64,000 nucleotides of DNA from Riptortus pedestris (GCA_019009955.1 CM032233.1:119972501-120036500); one strand, 5' to 3'; positions 11,117 to 24,941 are shown, counted from the first letter of the stretch. A program made the numbers and translations. The notes: generated from the letters alone by a model not told the origin.

Positions 11117-12300
11117 GCTGATTTACATTAAGTGAAATCAGCTATTGAGGTAGTTTTGAACCCATGACGCGAGTTTTGAAATATTTCTTCAATTGTCCAT
11201 CGATCCAACTCAGGAAATGAAGAAAATGTGGTCCATTGAAAATTATCTATCCATCCATCTATATATGAATCGCAATTTTTGTTTGATCGTTACCAAACAC
11301 GATATTTAATCGCTTTATGTAAAAACAAAGATCAAGTTCTTTAACGGCTTATATCAGCCCACTGGGAGAGGGTGAGGTCTAGAGGGGGAATTTAGAAATA
11401 GTATGATAGAAAACTTGAACAATTTATTTTGTGTAAATATTCTATGTAGATATGATTCTGTTCTCTGATATGTTCTATAAATCTTGTTATGTGCATTCTT
11501 TATCTTGAATAATAACTGAGATATTTGATTTTTTTTTTGGTTTTCAGTCTTCAGTAAAACCCTACTCCTACTCATGCCATACTATTTTTTTTATTTATTT
11601 ATTTATACAGGAGCACCCGCATCTTGGCGATTTGGCTCAAAGTTTCACAATGTAAAATGAAAACAAAATTATAGAAAAATAACAAAAACTGAAACAACAA
11701 ATAAAAAATTAAATACGACAAATAATCATTAAATACTATTAATAAAGACAATTAATAAACGTTAGACTAGTAATAAAGACAACAATTTAAAATGGTTTTA
11801 ATAAAAAAAATTATGTTATTCCTATATACTAGTACATTTATATTATTATTTTTTTTTATTTATTTAGTTTTGTGCCCCACAGCGATGGTGGTTGGCCTTA
11901 TTAGGATGATATATTTACTCCTTCATGTGCATACATTTTTTGTACTTTTATATTATGAAAAATATTTCTTTAATATCTGATTCTTTCTCATATCCATGCT
12001 TTGTCTAAAGAATATAATAAAAGTTAACCCTTTTAAATCTTTTTAGGCATGCTGTAGACCTATTCTATTTTGCATTATATGTTTTGTAAATGTTGATGTG
12101 TTTTAGATATGTTAGTATTTGTGGAATATAATGGCTGCTGTCAGTTAATAGTTCTGTCATATCGTGGGGTATGTGAAGGTTTTCATGCCATATTAACAAG
12201 CTGTTATATCATCAAACATTTTATTCAAAGTTTAAATGCCAAATGTTGTTTTTTAACTGATCTTTACTAGATGAGATACACGCTAGTACCTTGAGTTATG
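11117..12300 (+). mobile_element. HLN1 interrupted by a LINE
   Basis: The 5' part is 11117-11581 with a tiny SSR core (TCCATCCATC). It resumes at about 12183 with TATTAACAAGCTGTTATAT, which is contiguous in other copies. The interruption is the LINE at 11582-12182, with TCATGCCATA on both sides. It peters out by about 12300. Confidence 0.75.
11582..12182 (-). mobile_element. 5'-truncated LINE 3' end with 10-bp target-site duplication
   Basis: TCATGCCATA occurs at 11572-11581 and 12183-12192. On the minus strand the insert starts inside a coding end (HIPHDMTELLTDSSHYIPQILTYLKHINIY, then a stop). It continues with a 3' UTR having GGCCAACCACC...GTGGGGCAC...AATAAATAAA and a second similar UTR end nearer 11600, and finishes in an A-rich tail at 11582-11605. 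The layout is target-primed reverse transcription of an I/Jockey-type LINE related to the copies at 28206, 31254 and 40826. Confidence 0.75.
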
Positions 12301-12384
12301 ACGTCAACAATTGATATTTTACGTTTTTATCTCAAAAATGTTTATTAGACCTATACCCTACCGAAGGTTCACTCAGATCTATTG

Positions 12385-12530
12385 ATTATACTCGTTAATG
12401 GTTAAAATAGAACCTAGGAATAGGGGGGATTAGATTGAGGAGGATTTAGATAATTAAAAATATCTACATTGTTATGAGTCGGATTGAAAAATGCCATAGA
12501 ATAAATGATTTACAATTATTTTTGTATGCA
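12385..12530 (+). mobile_element. HLN1 middle fragment
   Basis: Carries the TCGTTAATGG, GGGGGGATTAGA and ATGAGTCGGAT blocks in diverged form. Confidence 0.5.
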
Positions 12531-12577
12531 TTTCTTTGTTACTGAAGTATTAAGAAAGTTATTCGTGCTTTCTTGTT

Positions 12578-12694
12578 AGCAGATTTCCCTTAAGGGAAAT
12601 CAGCTATTGACGTCGTACTCATGACGCGATTTTCAAAAAATTTCTTCAAATGTCCATCGATCCTACCCAGGTGATGACGAAAATGAGGTCCGTT

Positions 12695-12755
<61 letters not shown>

Positions 12756-13391
12756 ACTGTTAACGCTCTCGCGGTCGCAATTTTTGTTTGATCGTTACGA
12801 AACTCGATATTTAACCGTTTTATATAAAAAGACAAATCAAGTTCGTTAATGGCTAAAATCGAACTAGAGGGAGGGGGGATTTTCGAAAATTCAAAATATC
12901 TCCGTTATTATGCATCGGATCGAAAACCTGTATAAAATCAATCTTATTGCAAATTAAATTTACTATAAATATTGTTATATACATTTATTCTCTATCTTGA
13001 ATATTAACGGAGATATTTGCATTTTTATGAAGTCTGTGGTTCGGGTATAGTTCGGATTAGATCGGCCATTTCCGTCGGCTCAGGTGGGAGGCTTCTTCTA
13101 GCCTTACCTTTGTTACTTTGTGAGATTTAAGCAAATACTTTCTGTTCATCAGGGGGGGGGGGCTCCTTATTTACTTTTTGGACTACTAAAATTTGAGTTA
13201 TTAAAATATAAATTATAATTCCAATTCAGAAGCCGTTTCAGTTGGAAATTTATTTTAATTAACTGAATGATTTCTCATTACCGTTTGTATTTAATCACGG
13301 TGGTATTGTGTTACCAGTATGCAGATTTCTCTATTGTAAAACTTCACATGGGAAATCTGCTTAGTTTACGCAGCCCCTGCGTGACGGACTT
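12578..13391 (+). mobile_element. HLN1, complete copy
   Basis: Perfect 5' palindrome GATTTCCCTTAAGGGAAATC, TA core 12698-12752, intact 3' hairpin and GTGACGGACTTTTTTT. Its interior mixes the short-form block (13025-13110) with part of the long-form 3' half (13190-13330), so it is a chimera or intermediate form. Confidence 0.85.
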
Positions 13392-14454
13392 TTTTTAAGT
13401 ATTCAGAGAACCCCCACTTCTCATCGGATTTTTAGTTTTAAATAGAGAATATTGAAACTGAATTAATGTTTTACAGGATACCAAATTTTAGTTACTTTTT
13501 GTTAATAAAAATAATTATTTGAAGATCAAAGTAAATACCTTCTAAATAATTGCACTCTCTGTTCTCCACTACATTAATTTTAAAATTTTTGAGTGCTTTC
13601 GTAAAAGAAATAAACTTCCTCAAAACTTCCTTTATACTTGTTTAAGTTTGTCGTTGGATCTTCCAACTCCAACTCAAATCCCATAACAAAGCATTGCCTT
13701 ATGTAATGTACTAGACACTGGAAGTTTTGCTGATATAGAGACTTCCTCCCTTGCGTAGAAGTTCTTCCAAGGAACAGCCAAGCCAGATTTAGCCGCCTTT
13801 GCTTTTTGTTTAAAGTGTTTGTAAAGAGATAGTGCTGGAGTCGGGTAAAATCCAAATATTTGTACTCCAAAACAATTTCAATTGCTAAATTCCAACTGAA
13901 CCCTACTTTACCTCTATTTCTTCCATTTTAAGCGCTATTGGATACTTATCCAATAAGAATTATTATAAAATTACAAACACTTAATCTATTCGACACAAAA
14001 TTAATCAAAAAAGAAATATATCTCAAAAAGATTTGCAGATTAAGAATATATTTTCAAATAATACGACTGCTAATATAATCGTCTGAGAATTAATATACGT
14101 TAGATCATAGATTCCCAAACTATTTCGGGCAAGAACCATTTTCTAAAATGAACTGATATCTCAGACCACATGGTCAAATTATTTTAAAAATCCTATCTCT
14201 AGTTTTTTTTTTTTCCTATTGATACTAAATATTTAGCTATTTAAAACTTAGCGTTAGTTAAGTGAGTACACCTGACATCATTTTCTCATTTAACAAAATA
14301 AATAGCCATAAAATTTAGTAAATATCAAGTGTAGTTAATAATTATTAATTCAAATTACGTAATTATTTTTTGAAAAAAAAACTTAAATGAATTAAAATGT
14401 TTGCGTTACATCGCGTATATGCGGCAAATGCAGAGCAAATGAAAATGTGGGAAA
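13392..14454. other. unassigned AT-rich sequence
   Basis: A minus-strand frame of 96 codons (13580-13870) shows no recognisable domain. Otherwise nothing is seen. Confidence 0.3.
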
Positions 14455-14559
14455 GCAGCTATTGAGGTCGTACTCATAAAGCCATTTTCGAAAAATTTCT
14501 TCAAATGCCCATCGATCCTACCAAGGAGATGATAAAAATGAGGTCCATTAAAAAATATA

Positions 14560-14608
<49 letters not shown>

Positions 14609-14780
14609 GTGTGTGTGTGTGTGTGTGTGTCTGTTAACGCTCTAGAGGTCGGAATTTTTGTTTATTCCTTGCCAAACTTGATATTTAGTCGTTATGTAAA
14701 AAGAGAGACCGAGTTCCTTAATGGCTGAAATTGGGCCAGTGGGGGGAGGGTAGGGGGGAAATTCTAAAATTCAAAATATC
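14455..14780 (+). mobile_element. HLN1, 5' half
   Basis: Lacks the terminal palindrome and begins at GCAGCTATTGAGGTCG. The core is a compound (TA)n(GT)n at 14564-14629. It is cut at the AAAATATCTG block, after which the transposase fragment begins. Confidence 0.7.
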
Positions 14781-14825
14781 TGAAAATAGATTTTTTAATG
14801 CAGTTTTGAAATATAAATATTTTAA

Positions 14826-15060
14826 TTAATTTCGAAAAATAATGTCTTGGAGTACCCGTCCCTCTCGCTGGATACAGATTTGGACCCTTTCCCGAAAGCT
14901 ACGCATGGCCCTCTCCGTCATTTCATTCGGCACTGCTTCAATTTCCAGACAAATGGAATCCTCCAAGTCATCCATTGTGCGAGGCTTTTTCATGTAGAGT
15001 TTTGATTTTATCCACAGAAAGACGTTCACATCGACAAATCGAGGGGGGGGGGGCTGTAAA
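14826..15060 (-). pseudogene. Tc1/mariner-type (IS630) transposase, C-terminal tail
   Basis: About 67 residues ending DIIFRN. Recognisable family features are VFLW..KSKLY, a KPRTMDDLEDSI helix, EIEAVPNEM and R..ICI..EGRVLQDIIF. These match the end of DDE transposases of this superfamily, normally about 340 residues. The catalytic part is absent, and the upstream side degenerates into a G/C run near 15040. The surrounding ends are not identifiable. Confidence 0.6.
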
Positions 15061-15257
15061 CATCACCATATCTCGAAAGAACATAACTATAGCGACTGAA
15101 ACTTCATTGTATGCGCAGCCTGCCAACATTTATTACCCATCTCGTTGCCACGTCCTAGCGGTTCAAAAACATGCGTTTCCTGTGCTCCACTCTGTATTTA
15201 ATCCTTAAAGTTATTCGATTCCTTAACCGTATTACTGTTGTGGAGAAATGTACAGAT

Positions 15258-15292
15258 CACACACACACACACACACACACACATCTCAGATA
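15258..15292. repeat. (AC)n microsatellite
   Basis: Simple ACAC run not linked to an HLN1 copy. Confidence 0.9.
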
Positions 15293-15399
15293 GTGGATTC
15301 GTATATCGTCGTTTTTAAACGAAAACACAAATCTTCATGTTTGAACAGAAGTTGGAACGAACTCGGAATTCAAAGCTCCTCCTTCAATGTCTCAGTTAA

Positions 15400-16348
15400 C
15401 CCTCCGATAGGCGCGTCCTAGTTAATGACACACTTGGGCGCGTTAGCTACTGGTGTAGCCATTACATAAAAATGATTTACATAAGAAAAAAATCAAATGT
15501 AATGAATTTTTATTATAAAACAATTTAATGTATACAATTTTTAAGCAATTATATCGGTGAACAAATCGAAATCAGTTTTTATTGAAGTGAAAAAAATATT
15601 TTTTTTAATGAAAACACAATAATATACTTTCTACAAGCCAAAAAAAACGTAATGGAACTTTATTTTATTAAAACTTATGAATGGAAAATAAAATACTATG
15701 TACAAAAAATAGTAAATACACATACAGCCGCTTTTATAAACAGCCAGGACAAATTTGCCACATATGATATTTACATATAATATTGTTAAATTTTGCACAC
15801 ATGTTTCTGGAATTTTTCTTTTTCTTTGCCGGTCCTTCACAGAAATTGCATCTTCTTATAGCGTCTTTAGGGATTATAATGGGTTGGGTATGTTCTTCTG
15901 GCAAATTCAAGAGTTCCTTCGCTCGTTGCTTCAAATTTGTTGGTAGATCTTCCACCTCAGACTCCTCACCCGATGAAACTTTTCTCAGCAATTGAGAAAG
16001 AATATCTGGATCACTGGTGCGTTTCACAGAACTGTGTTGGCTCGAGTAAAAAGCCATCTTAACTTTATTTGTTATGATAACTTTGAAAAAACAACAAAAC
16101 AAAACGAAAAACTGAAATTGCCAATTCTCGAAGTTGTAACACCGTTAGGCGCGTTGACTACACCGGTAACACACTGGGAATTAAAGATATGCTGTAAGGA
16201 GAGTCAAGGTCACTTGCATACTGACTAATAGACATATCCTGCCTAGGAAGGTATTAGTCCGCCAAAAGCTCCCAGCCCATGTATGAGCTTGCTACGAACA
16301 TTTAAACTTTGTCATGGCTACACCCGTAGCCACGCGCCTAACGGAGGG
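15400..16348 (-). mobile_element. piggyBac element, internally deleted, with TTAA duplications
   Basis: TTAA lies at 15396-15399 and 16349-16352. The terminal inverted repeats are CCCTCCGATAGGCGCGT (15400) and, on the other strand, CCCTCCGTTAGGCGCGT (ending 16348). Further GGCGCGTTAGCTAC/TGTAGCCAT-type subterminal repeats occur near 15440, 16145 and 16310. A 949-bp element is far shorter than an autonomous piggyBac (about 2.5 kb), yet it still contains an open frame (15734-16057). Confidence 0.85.
15734..16057 (-). pseudogene. piggyBac transposase remnant: N-terminus fused to cysteine-rich domain
   Basis: An uninterrupted frame of about 107 codons from the ATG at 16057 (MAFYSSQ). The N-terminal part has an acidic patch (SGEESEVED) as in piggyBac N-termini. 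The C-terminal part is the cysteine-rich DNA-binding domain: CNFC, then MCAKF, IICKYH and ICPGC. One expected Cys reads Phe (CAKF). The DDD catalytic core is missing, so the protein could at most bind DNA. An upstream in-frame ATG at 16102 is also possible. Expression is unknown. Confidence 0.7.
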
Positions 16349-16805
16349 TTAATATATTGCTAACCAATAGAACATTGTATATATATCCTACACTTCCCCT
16401 TTAGTAAATACCTATGTAAAAAGATACGCTCATTCCTCAATTCGTTTGTAATATTTTCCGTGAAAACAGAAATATTCACTGCGGTTTAGTACACAATATC
16501 AATGAAAGTTTCGAAGAAAACTGTATTAAGGTAATCTATTGATGGACAGTATTTTTTTATGATGAAGAAGGATGAGGCATTAAATGTGAGTAAGAGCCAC
16601 CTTTATGAAATTTGAAGACGCCTTAAGCATGAGGACTTAACGGTTATGAGAACTGAGTAGACATCTGAGGTTTGGTTTATTTCATGACGGACGAGGAGAT
16701 TTTTTACGTTTGTGCTAAACGTTTTAATGGCATTGTTGTTGATGTCCATGCTTGTGAATGTATTTGTGTTGGTGTCCATGTTCATTCATGGATTTCTGCA
16801 TTTTT
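16349..16805. other. unassigned sequence
   Basis: Nothing recognised beyond the TTAA target site at its left edge. Confidence 0.3.
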
Positions 16806-17810
<1,005 letters not shown>

Positions 17811-18222
17811 TTTACGTTTCCCATTTACATTTTGTCGGGCTGACTTATCATTGTATTCACCCGTGTGTTACATGCACTCATTTTTGCTTTGCATTTAATT
17901 TTATCCAGTTCTGGGAAAGGACTTCGGCGCTCCAATATTAGGGATTCTGTTTGTTGGTGGGATATCAGCAATTTGTGTGTAAAGTGAAGGAGAGAGGAAG
18001 AGAATTGATAGGGAATGGTAGGTAATGTAGAGGGTAGACTGGAGAGCGGTGTATTCATTAACCAGCTCGGGAATACATTACTCCGAACCTGCATTAGGCT
18101 ACTAGGTCGGGAAGCCTCCAACAATCAGACTCATCAATCCATCCCCCTTAATTCATAATAACAGCTTACAATCCACCTACTAAGCTCCATTCAACAACCC
18201 CCTCCCTCCCATCCTTATCATA
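17811..18222. other. spacer between an inverted HLN1 pair
   Basis: About 410 bp with a 99-codon minus frame (17825-18124) that I cannot identify. It is not HLN1 sequence. Confidence 0.35.
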
Positions 18223-19032
18223 AAAACGTCCGTCAACTAACGGGGCTGCGTAAACTAAGCAGATTTCCCTCGTGAAGTTTAGTAATAGCTAAATCTACAT
18301 ACTGGTAACACAACACCATCGTGAATAAATACAAACGGAAATAAGAAATGTTTCATCAAATTTCAATAACCTGCCGACAGGAAGCGTTAGGTTAGAAATT
18401 TAAACAAACGGGTCTGGCCACTTCACACCGGAAAGAAAAACAATTACTGTAACATATCTGAATATAACATATTAATTTTATTGAGAACTATTTACTATAT
18501 CTAGTTCTGTAATTAATAATGAGTCAGAATAATTGTTATCTCAATCAATCAAATTTTAGTAGTCCAAAACCTTTAAGACGGGGGGGGGGGGTAACCGGGA
18601 CATATTTGCATGTATCTCGTATAATAAAGGTCTCTTGAATACAATTTTTGGTATTTAAACTACGAATAATGTGATTTATTATGTAGCAGAGTATTGTTTA
18701 TGTAACATGAGTAGAAGTGGCGGTTTGCTGATGGCTGAAAACTGAAAAATTCAAATATCTCGGTTAATATTCAAGATAGAGAATAAATGTATATACAAAT
18801 ATTTATAGTAAATTTAATTTTCAATAAGAATGATTTTATACAATTTTTCCATCCGACGTATAGTAACGGAAATATTTCTAATTTTCAAAAATCTCCCCCT
18901 CTAAACCCCCCCCCCCTTCCACTGGTCCCATTTCAGCCGTTAACGAACATGAACTTCCTTATTACCTAAAACGATTAAATACCGAGTTTGGTGACGATTA
19001 AACAAAAATTGCGACCGCTAGAGTGTTAACAG

Positions 19033-19093
<61 letters not shown>

Positions 19094-19212
19094 GATAAAT
19101 ATGTATAATTTTGAACGGACCTGATTTTCGTCATCTCCTGGGTAGGATCGATGGATATTTGAAGAAATTTTTCGAAAATCGCGTAGCTGATTTCCCTTAA
19201 GGGAAATCTGCT
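18223..19212 (-). mobile_element. HLN1, complete long form
   Basis: Reverse copy with perfect 5' palindrome at about 19188-19207 and TA core 19038-19084. Its 3' end differs from the consensus: the hairpin is lost (GGGGCTGCG followed by the TAGTTGACGG equivalent), a variant shared with 21088-22116. Confidence 0.9.
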
Positions 19213-19254
19213 AACTAGGAACATTGGTAGGCTATCAGAGTAATGTCTGTTACA

Positions 19255-19440
19255 TAATATTATTATTATTATTATTCATATTTTATGGCAAGGGCAACCA
19301 ATAAAAAACATTTTTTCGGTGCTAACTTTTTTGAAACTACCCTCCATGTTTCGGGGCTTACTTGCCACCTCTTCAGGGGCAATCCCTTTTCAAAAAAATA
19401 TAAAAAATTAACAACATTAATTTAACGAATCTCTTAATAA
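19255..19440 (-). mobile_element. retroelement 3'-terminal fragment with (AAT)n tail
   Basis: On the minus strand: CCCCTGAAGAGGTGGCAAG, AGCCCCGAAACATGG, then GGTTGCCCTTGCC and an AAT-repeat tail (plus-strand TTA run at 19258-19277). The CTGAAGA...CGAAAC pattern is common just downstream of Penelope-like and some LINE coding regions. No coding sequence remains. Confidence 0.45.
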
Positions 19441-19639
19441 TTCTTTGCTAGATATTGTATTAATAGGTGCCTACATCTATGATATAATTATAATTATAGA
19501 TATATACATTTCTGAAGTGCTTTCGCGTCGTAATTTTCGTTTGATCAATAACGAATTCACGACATCTTTAGTAGATTTCTTGAAAACCATTTTTGGTATT
19601 AAGCTTAGAATAAAGAGGTTCATGCTATAGTAGCATATT

Positions 19640-19923
19640 ATTATTATAACATGAGAAGGAGTTAGGGTTTACAAAGGGCTGAGAAGTAAAATATCCAAAT
19701 ATCTCGGTTAATATTCATAATAGAGAAAATATTTATATAACAACATTTATAGGCAACTAAATTTCGATGTTATTGCTTCTATACACTTTTTCGATCGGAC
19801 GAATAATAACAGATATATTATATCCCCCCCCCCCATCCAGCCCAGTGGTAACATAATCTTTAGTTTTACATGAATCGCTTATATATCGAGTTTGGTAACG
19901 ATATGACAAAAATTATAGATGAG

Positions 19924-20016
<93 letters not shown>

Positions 20017-20192
20017 TTTTTCTTTTTTTTTTCTTTTTCTTTGTTGTAAATAATTTTATTGTACAAATATTTTATGTGATTATAGTTTAAAAAAAATGTA
20101 TCAAGCACACGTTATGTACTAATTATTGTACGGGACGTGTGGCTAATAAACTCCCTTCCTGTAGGATTACTTCAGGAAGGAAATAAATAAAA

Positions 20193-20238
<46 letters not shown>

Positions 20239-20325
20239 GAACAGACCTTATTTATGTCATCTCCTAGGAAGGATGAATGGATATTTGATACATCAATAGC
20301 TGATTCCCCTTAAGGGAACCTCGAA
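19640..20325 (-). mobile_element. HLN1 with compound core, interrupted
   Basis: 3' middle blocks at 19650-19925, then (CA)n(TA)n core 19926-20008, a foreign insert 20009-20197, more (TA)n, then the 5' module ending in CCCCTTAAGGG at about 20307. The true 3' terminus is missing. Confidence 0.75.
20009..20197 (+). mobile_element. short retroelement tail inside an HLN1 core
   Basis: A T-rich start, then GTACGGGACGTGTGGCTAAT, then GGAAATAAATAAAAATAAAT next to (TA)n. The A/AAAT-rich right end looks like a LINE or SINE tail. Family not identified. Confidence 0.4.
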
Positions 20326-21087
20326 TCATTGTTTTATCTCACTCGATTACGGGAGCTTGGATCAGAGAAAAATTGTTTGGACCAGAGAAGCTGAAATAAA
20401 ATATTCATTACCCAATTTGGAAAATACGGAAGGCCCCATAAGAAGTGAAACTAAAGGAGTATCAGTATCACTTAAGACTACATCATCATACCACCCGTTG
20501 TTTTATGTTTGTGGATAGGGAACCTGAAAACGTAATGGAGAATCCCCTCCTGTAGGTCTCATAGTAATTTATCTAAATTATTAATTTAAATGAAAAGAGT
20601 TAAAACTAATACGGACATGATTTTTTTTTTCAAAAGAATTGAGAGCTCCCCAAGATAAGACTGACCTCAAACATCCATTACACGGAAAAAATAAACCCAA
20701 ATAACCAAATAATTGAGTAGTCCCCTGAGAAAGAAAGCCTGAAAGTCATTGAAAATTTGAAGTGGGGGGGGGAACGATTGCTGGAACAGACAGCCGGGAA
20801 AATAATATCTTTAGCTTACCCCAAGAAGTCAGTTTGAAGAATAGAATGATAAGACTGGTAATGGAAAGAGATAAAGAACTCCAAATTAAAGCTGCCTTTT
20901 AGGATGAAGATTTTGTGAAAATATATTTCGGGAGCAAAAAAAGCAGTCTGGCTGGCATTCTAAATTAATGCACTCAGGTTTTCCGACACGAGAATCTTGA
21001 AAACTATGAAGATATGGTTGGAAACATGGCCAAATGACTTCGAGTTATAGGGTGCAATACCATATGTCCTTAAACCTTCACCTTTTT
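20326..21087. other. unassigned sequence
   Basis: Possibly old coding-like stretches around 20800-21030, but they have stops in all frames. Nothing recognised. Confidence 0.3.
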
Positions 21088-21209
21088 AGCAGATTTCCCT
21101 TGAGGGAAATCAGCTATTGAGGTTGTACTCATGACGCGATTTTCGAAATTTTTCTTCAAATGTCCATCGATCCTACCCAGGAGATGACGAAAATGAGGTC
21201 CGTTCAAAA

Positions 21210-21266
<57 letters not shown>

Positions 21267-22011
21267 TCTTGGTCTGTTACCGCTCTAGCGGTCGCAATTA
21301 TTGCTTAATCGTTACCAAACTGGACATTTATTCGTTTTATGTAAAAAGAAAGATCAAGTTCGTTAACAGCTGAAATCGGATCAGGGGGAGGGGGGGTTTA
21401 AAGGAGAGGATTTTCGAAAAATCGAAATATCTCCGTTATTATGCTTCAGATCGAAAAATTGTATAGAATCAATCTTATTGAAAATTAAATGTTCTATAAA
21501 TATTGTTATTTATTATTATTATTTATATTTATTCATTATCTTGAATATTAAACGAGATATTCGCATTTTTCAGTTTTCAGCTATTAGCAAACCGCCACTT
21601 GTACTCATGTTACATAAACAATACTCTGTTACATAATAAATCTTATTTTTCGAAGTTTAAATACCAAAAATTGTATTCAAGAGACATTTATTATACGAGA
21701 TAGATGCAAATTTGTCCTGGTGACCCCCCCCCCCCCCGTCTTAAGGTTTTGGACTACTAAAATTTGATTGATTGAGATAACAATTATTCTGACTCATGAT
21801 TAATTACAGTACTAGATATAGTAAATAGTTCTCAATGAAATTAATATGTTATATTCTGATATATTTCAGTAATGTTTTTCTTTCCGGTGTGCGGTGGGCA
21901 GACCTGTTTGTTTACATTTCTAACCTAACGCTGCAGGTTATTGAAATTGGCCGAAACATTTCTTATTTCCGTTTGTATTTATTCACGGTGGTGTTGTGTT
22001 AGCAGTATGTA

Positions 22012-22059
<48 letters not shown>

Positions 22060-22116
22060 ACTTAACTTCACGAGGGAAATCTGCTTAGTTTACGCAGCCC
22101 TGTTAGTTGACGGACT
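21088..22116 (+). mobile_element. HLN1, complete long form with a second microsatellite
   Basis: Palindrome with one change (CCCTTGAGGG); core (TA)n 21213-21264; an additional (TA)n at 22015-22055 close to the 3' end. It ends GCAGCCCTGTTAGTTGACGGAC, the hairpin-less variant also present at 18223. Confidence 0.9.
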
Positions 22117-23261
22117 TTTTTATTCAAATCTGGGACCCTTTCTTCAAATAATTGCCACAATTACTTCCCAAGGACATCTGACTGCTTGAAACCCATTTCA
22201 ATGGACGATGTGATGGATGCGCTTTTGCTGGATTGAAGACGCAGCAATACAGAATGAAACGACCAAAAAAATTATTTGAATCCGTGTGTTTCATATAACC
22301 AAGCCTCTGTCACATTCCTCTGTATCCAATTTGAATGAAAATGAGTGGATATGTTACTCAAATAATTTCGCACTATGACAAATATTCTGAACCTAGAAAG
22401 TAACATAAACTACTTACACACTGGCAGCTTAATCCTCAACAGCACAGCATGGTTCTTGGAACTCACCTAAAAATAAAGACTAGAATTATTAACTAAATAA
22501 TAATAATGTTGTGCTATAATAAACAAAAAAGATAAGACAAAAAATATCTTAGTATGACTTTTAAAATCTATAATCCCAAACCTGTTAACGGCATGGGACA
22601 ATGTATATTAATGAAATGAAAACATTACTCGGAAAAAGACATAATTAAAATAATATATTAACAGTAATATTTGCTAATATTAATGAATATATTAGAATAC
22701 TAGGCATATACATAATGCTTATATATGCTTACTGCATACATATTAAATATGAAAGTTACCAGATCTAGAGAATTCATTCAAGAACAATGAAATTTGTATC
22801 ATTAACATACAAAAAATATCAATGAGTTATTCAGTAATTGTGTAGTATATGATTTGAATTCATTGGACAGTTTTTTATCTATTTTTTCATGATGATTTTA
22901 TTTCTGGGAATCCTGCAGCGAATTATGGCTATGATCCATTCGAATAATTATGTGCCACGAAGCAGTGAGGTAAATCTTCATGATGTGTTTATATAGTCCA
23001 TCACGTCGGGCTGCTTGAACTAAGCAGATTTCCCAGGTGCTGGTATATAACCCACTTGTGATCTCATCCCACAACATATTCTCTATTTCTTTATATATTA
23101 CCCAAGTAGCAGGGAAAGGGGGTTACTTAAGGCTTAAAACAAGAAAGTATGAATAACTCGCTCCATACTTAAGAAGAACGAAAACGTTAATGGAACCACA
23201 ATTGCAGGCCATCAATAGCTAAACAAGATTTGTTATATAACATTTTACCATCCAACTCACG
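22117..23261. other. mostly unassigned AT-rich DNA
   Basis: Only a scrap of an HLN1 3' end is visible on the minus strand near 22998-23030 (AACTAAGCAGATTTCCC). No gene seen. Confidence 0.35.
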
Positions 23262-23507
23262 AAATGCAATTTCGAAATAGCTTCGTTATTATATGTCGGA
23301 TCGAAAAAGTGTATAGAAACAATATTATCGCAACTTTAATTGCCTATAAATGTTATATAAATATTTTCTGTATCATGTATATTAATCGAGGTATTTGGAT
23401 GTACTCAAGACGGAATTTTCGAAATTTTTCTTCAAATGTCCATCGATCCTACCCAGTAGATGACGAAAATGAGGTCCGTTCAAAACTGTATACATATAGA
23501 TATATAT

Positions 23508-23552
<45 letters not shown>

Positions 23553-23560
23553 TATATATA

Positions 23561-24941
23561 TGAAGCTGCAGAACATTTCAGCCAGAGATCAAATGCGGCA
23601 AGTGCAAAGGTTAGGGAAGTACTGGGAAGAGGAAAGAGTGATTCCTGGGAAGCAAGAATAGCCCTATTTGATTCAATGGTGTCATCTACTCTTCTTTATG
23701 GAGCAGAGATTTGGGCTCCAAATTACCTAGATCTTGTGGAATCGGTACAGCTGAGGTTCTGGAAGTATTTGTATTCTTGGCCAAGAAGTACCCCGAATTA
23801 CATAGTCCGTTTTGGAAACTGGGCGAGCGCACTTAAGTGTAGTTATATTTAAGAAAATTATTAATTTCTGTGTTAAACTGCTCTCAATGCCTGACCACCG
23901 ACTTCCAAAAAAATGTTTTCTTAAGCTGCTTAGTTTGCACAATAGGAAAAGCGACATAAAATATAATTGGGTGTCACAAGTAAAATTTATAGCAGGAAAT
24001 AATTATGTTGAAGAATATTTTTTCGAATCTTTAGACCAACAAACTTTGCTAGCCAACAAGATCACAATCATTGAAACAATTGTAAATAATCTCCATTCCG
24101 TTGACGTAGATAGAGTTCTTAACTCAAGTTACAGCCGAATATATAGAAGTATTTGTAGTTTTAACCATTCTCTCCCTGAAAATTATTTAACGTTCCACAC
24201 AAACATAAATAAAATCAAACTTATCAGTCAAATAAGGATTTCCTCTAGCGAGTATTTAAAATTATCCTACAGAAACATGACTCAAATTATAAAAACTGGA
24301 GAGGTATGTAAATGGTGCCAAAAATATATTTACCTACATTTGAATCATTTACTGCTGTATTGCCCCGCTTTTACATCCCACAGGATAAAATTCCTTGACA
24401 AATATATAGTGCCTCAAAGAGAATACCTATCATTGGTAAACATTCTGGATTACAACAATGAAAGTAAAGTTAATGATATTTTTTGTTTCTTATCAAAAGT
24501 TTGTGAAAGGTAACAATATGAAAGAAAGAATGGTATTATTTTTTATGGGGGTGCTTATTCAATAATAATCGGCAAATTATTTATTATATGCAGTTATACT
24601 TATTATTAGAAGAGTTATACTTATCTTAGATAATAGTCATGTTAATCTGATATGTTAGAAAACTGATCTTTATTTAGACATTAAAAAAGAATGAATTAAT
24701 TTACATTTACATTAAATTATAACCTATTGAATTCAGTATTATAATCATTTAGATTAATATTAATATTGTATTACGTGCCAATGCATATGGTGTTCAGTTG
24801 TAATTCTAGGAATTATTATTATTTTATGTACACATACTTTAAGAAGTATAATATATTAATAACCATACTAACACTAATTGGCCAGACTCTTGGCAACATG
24901 TTGTAAACAGAAGCCAATAAAAATATCTATCTATCTATCTA

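Noticed and set aside
23460..23852. 130-codon frame taken as a single protein starting with an Ile/Tyr repeat
   Set aside because: Its first third is HLN1 sequence and TA microsatellite; only the part after about 23571 is LINE-derived.
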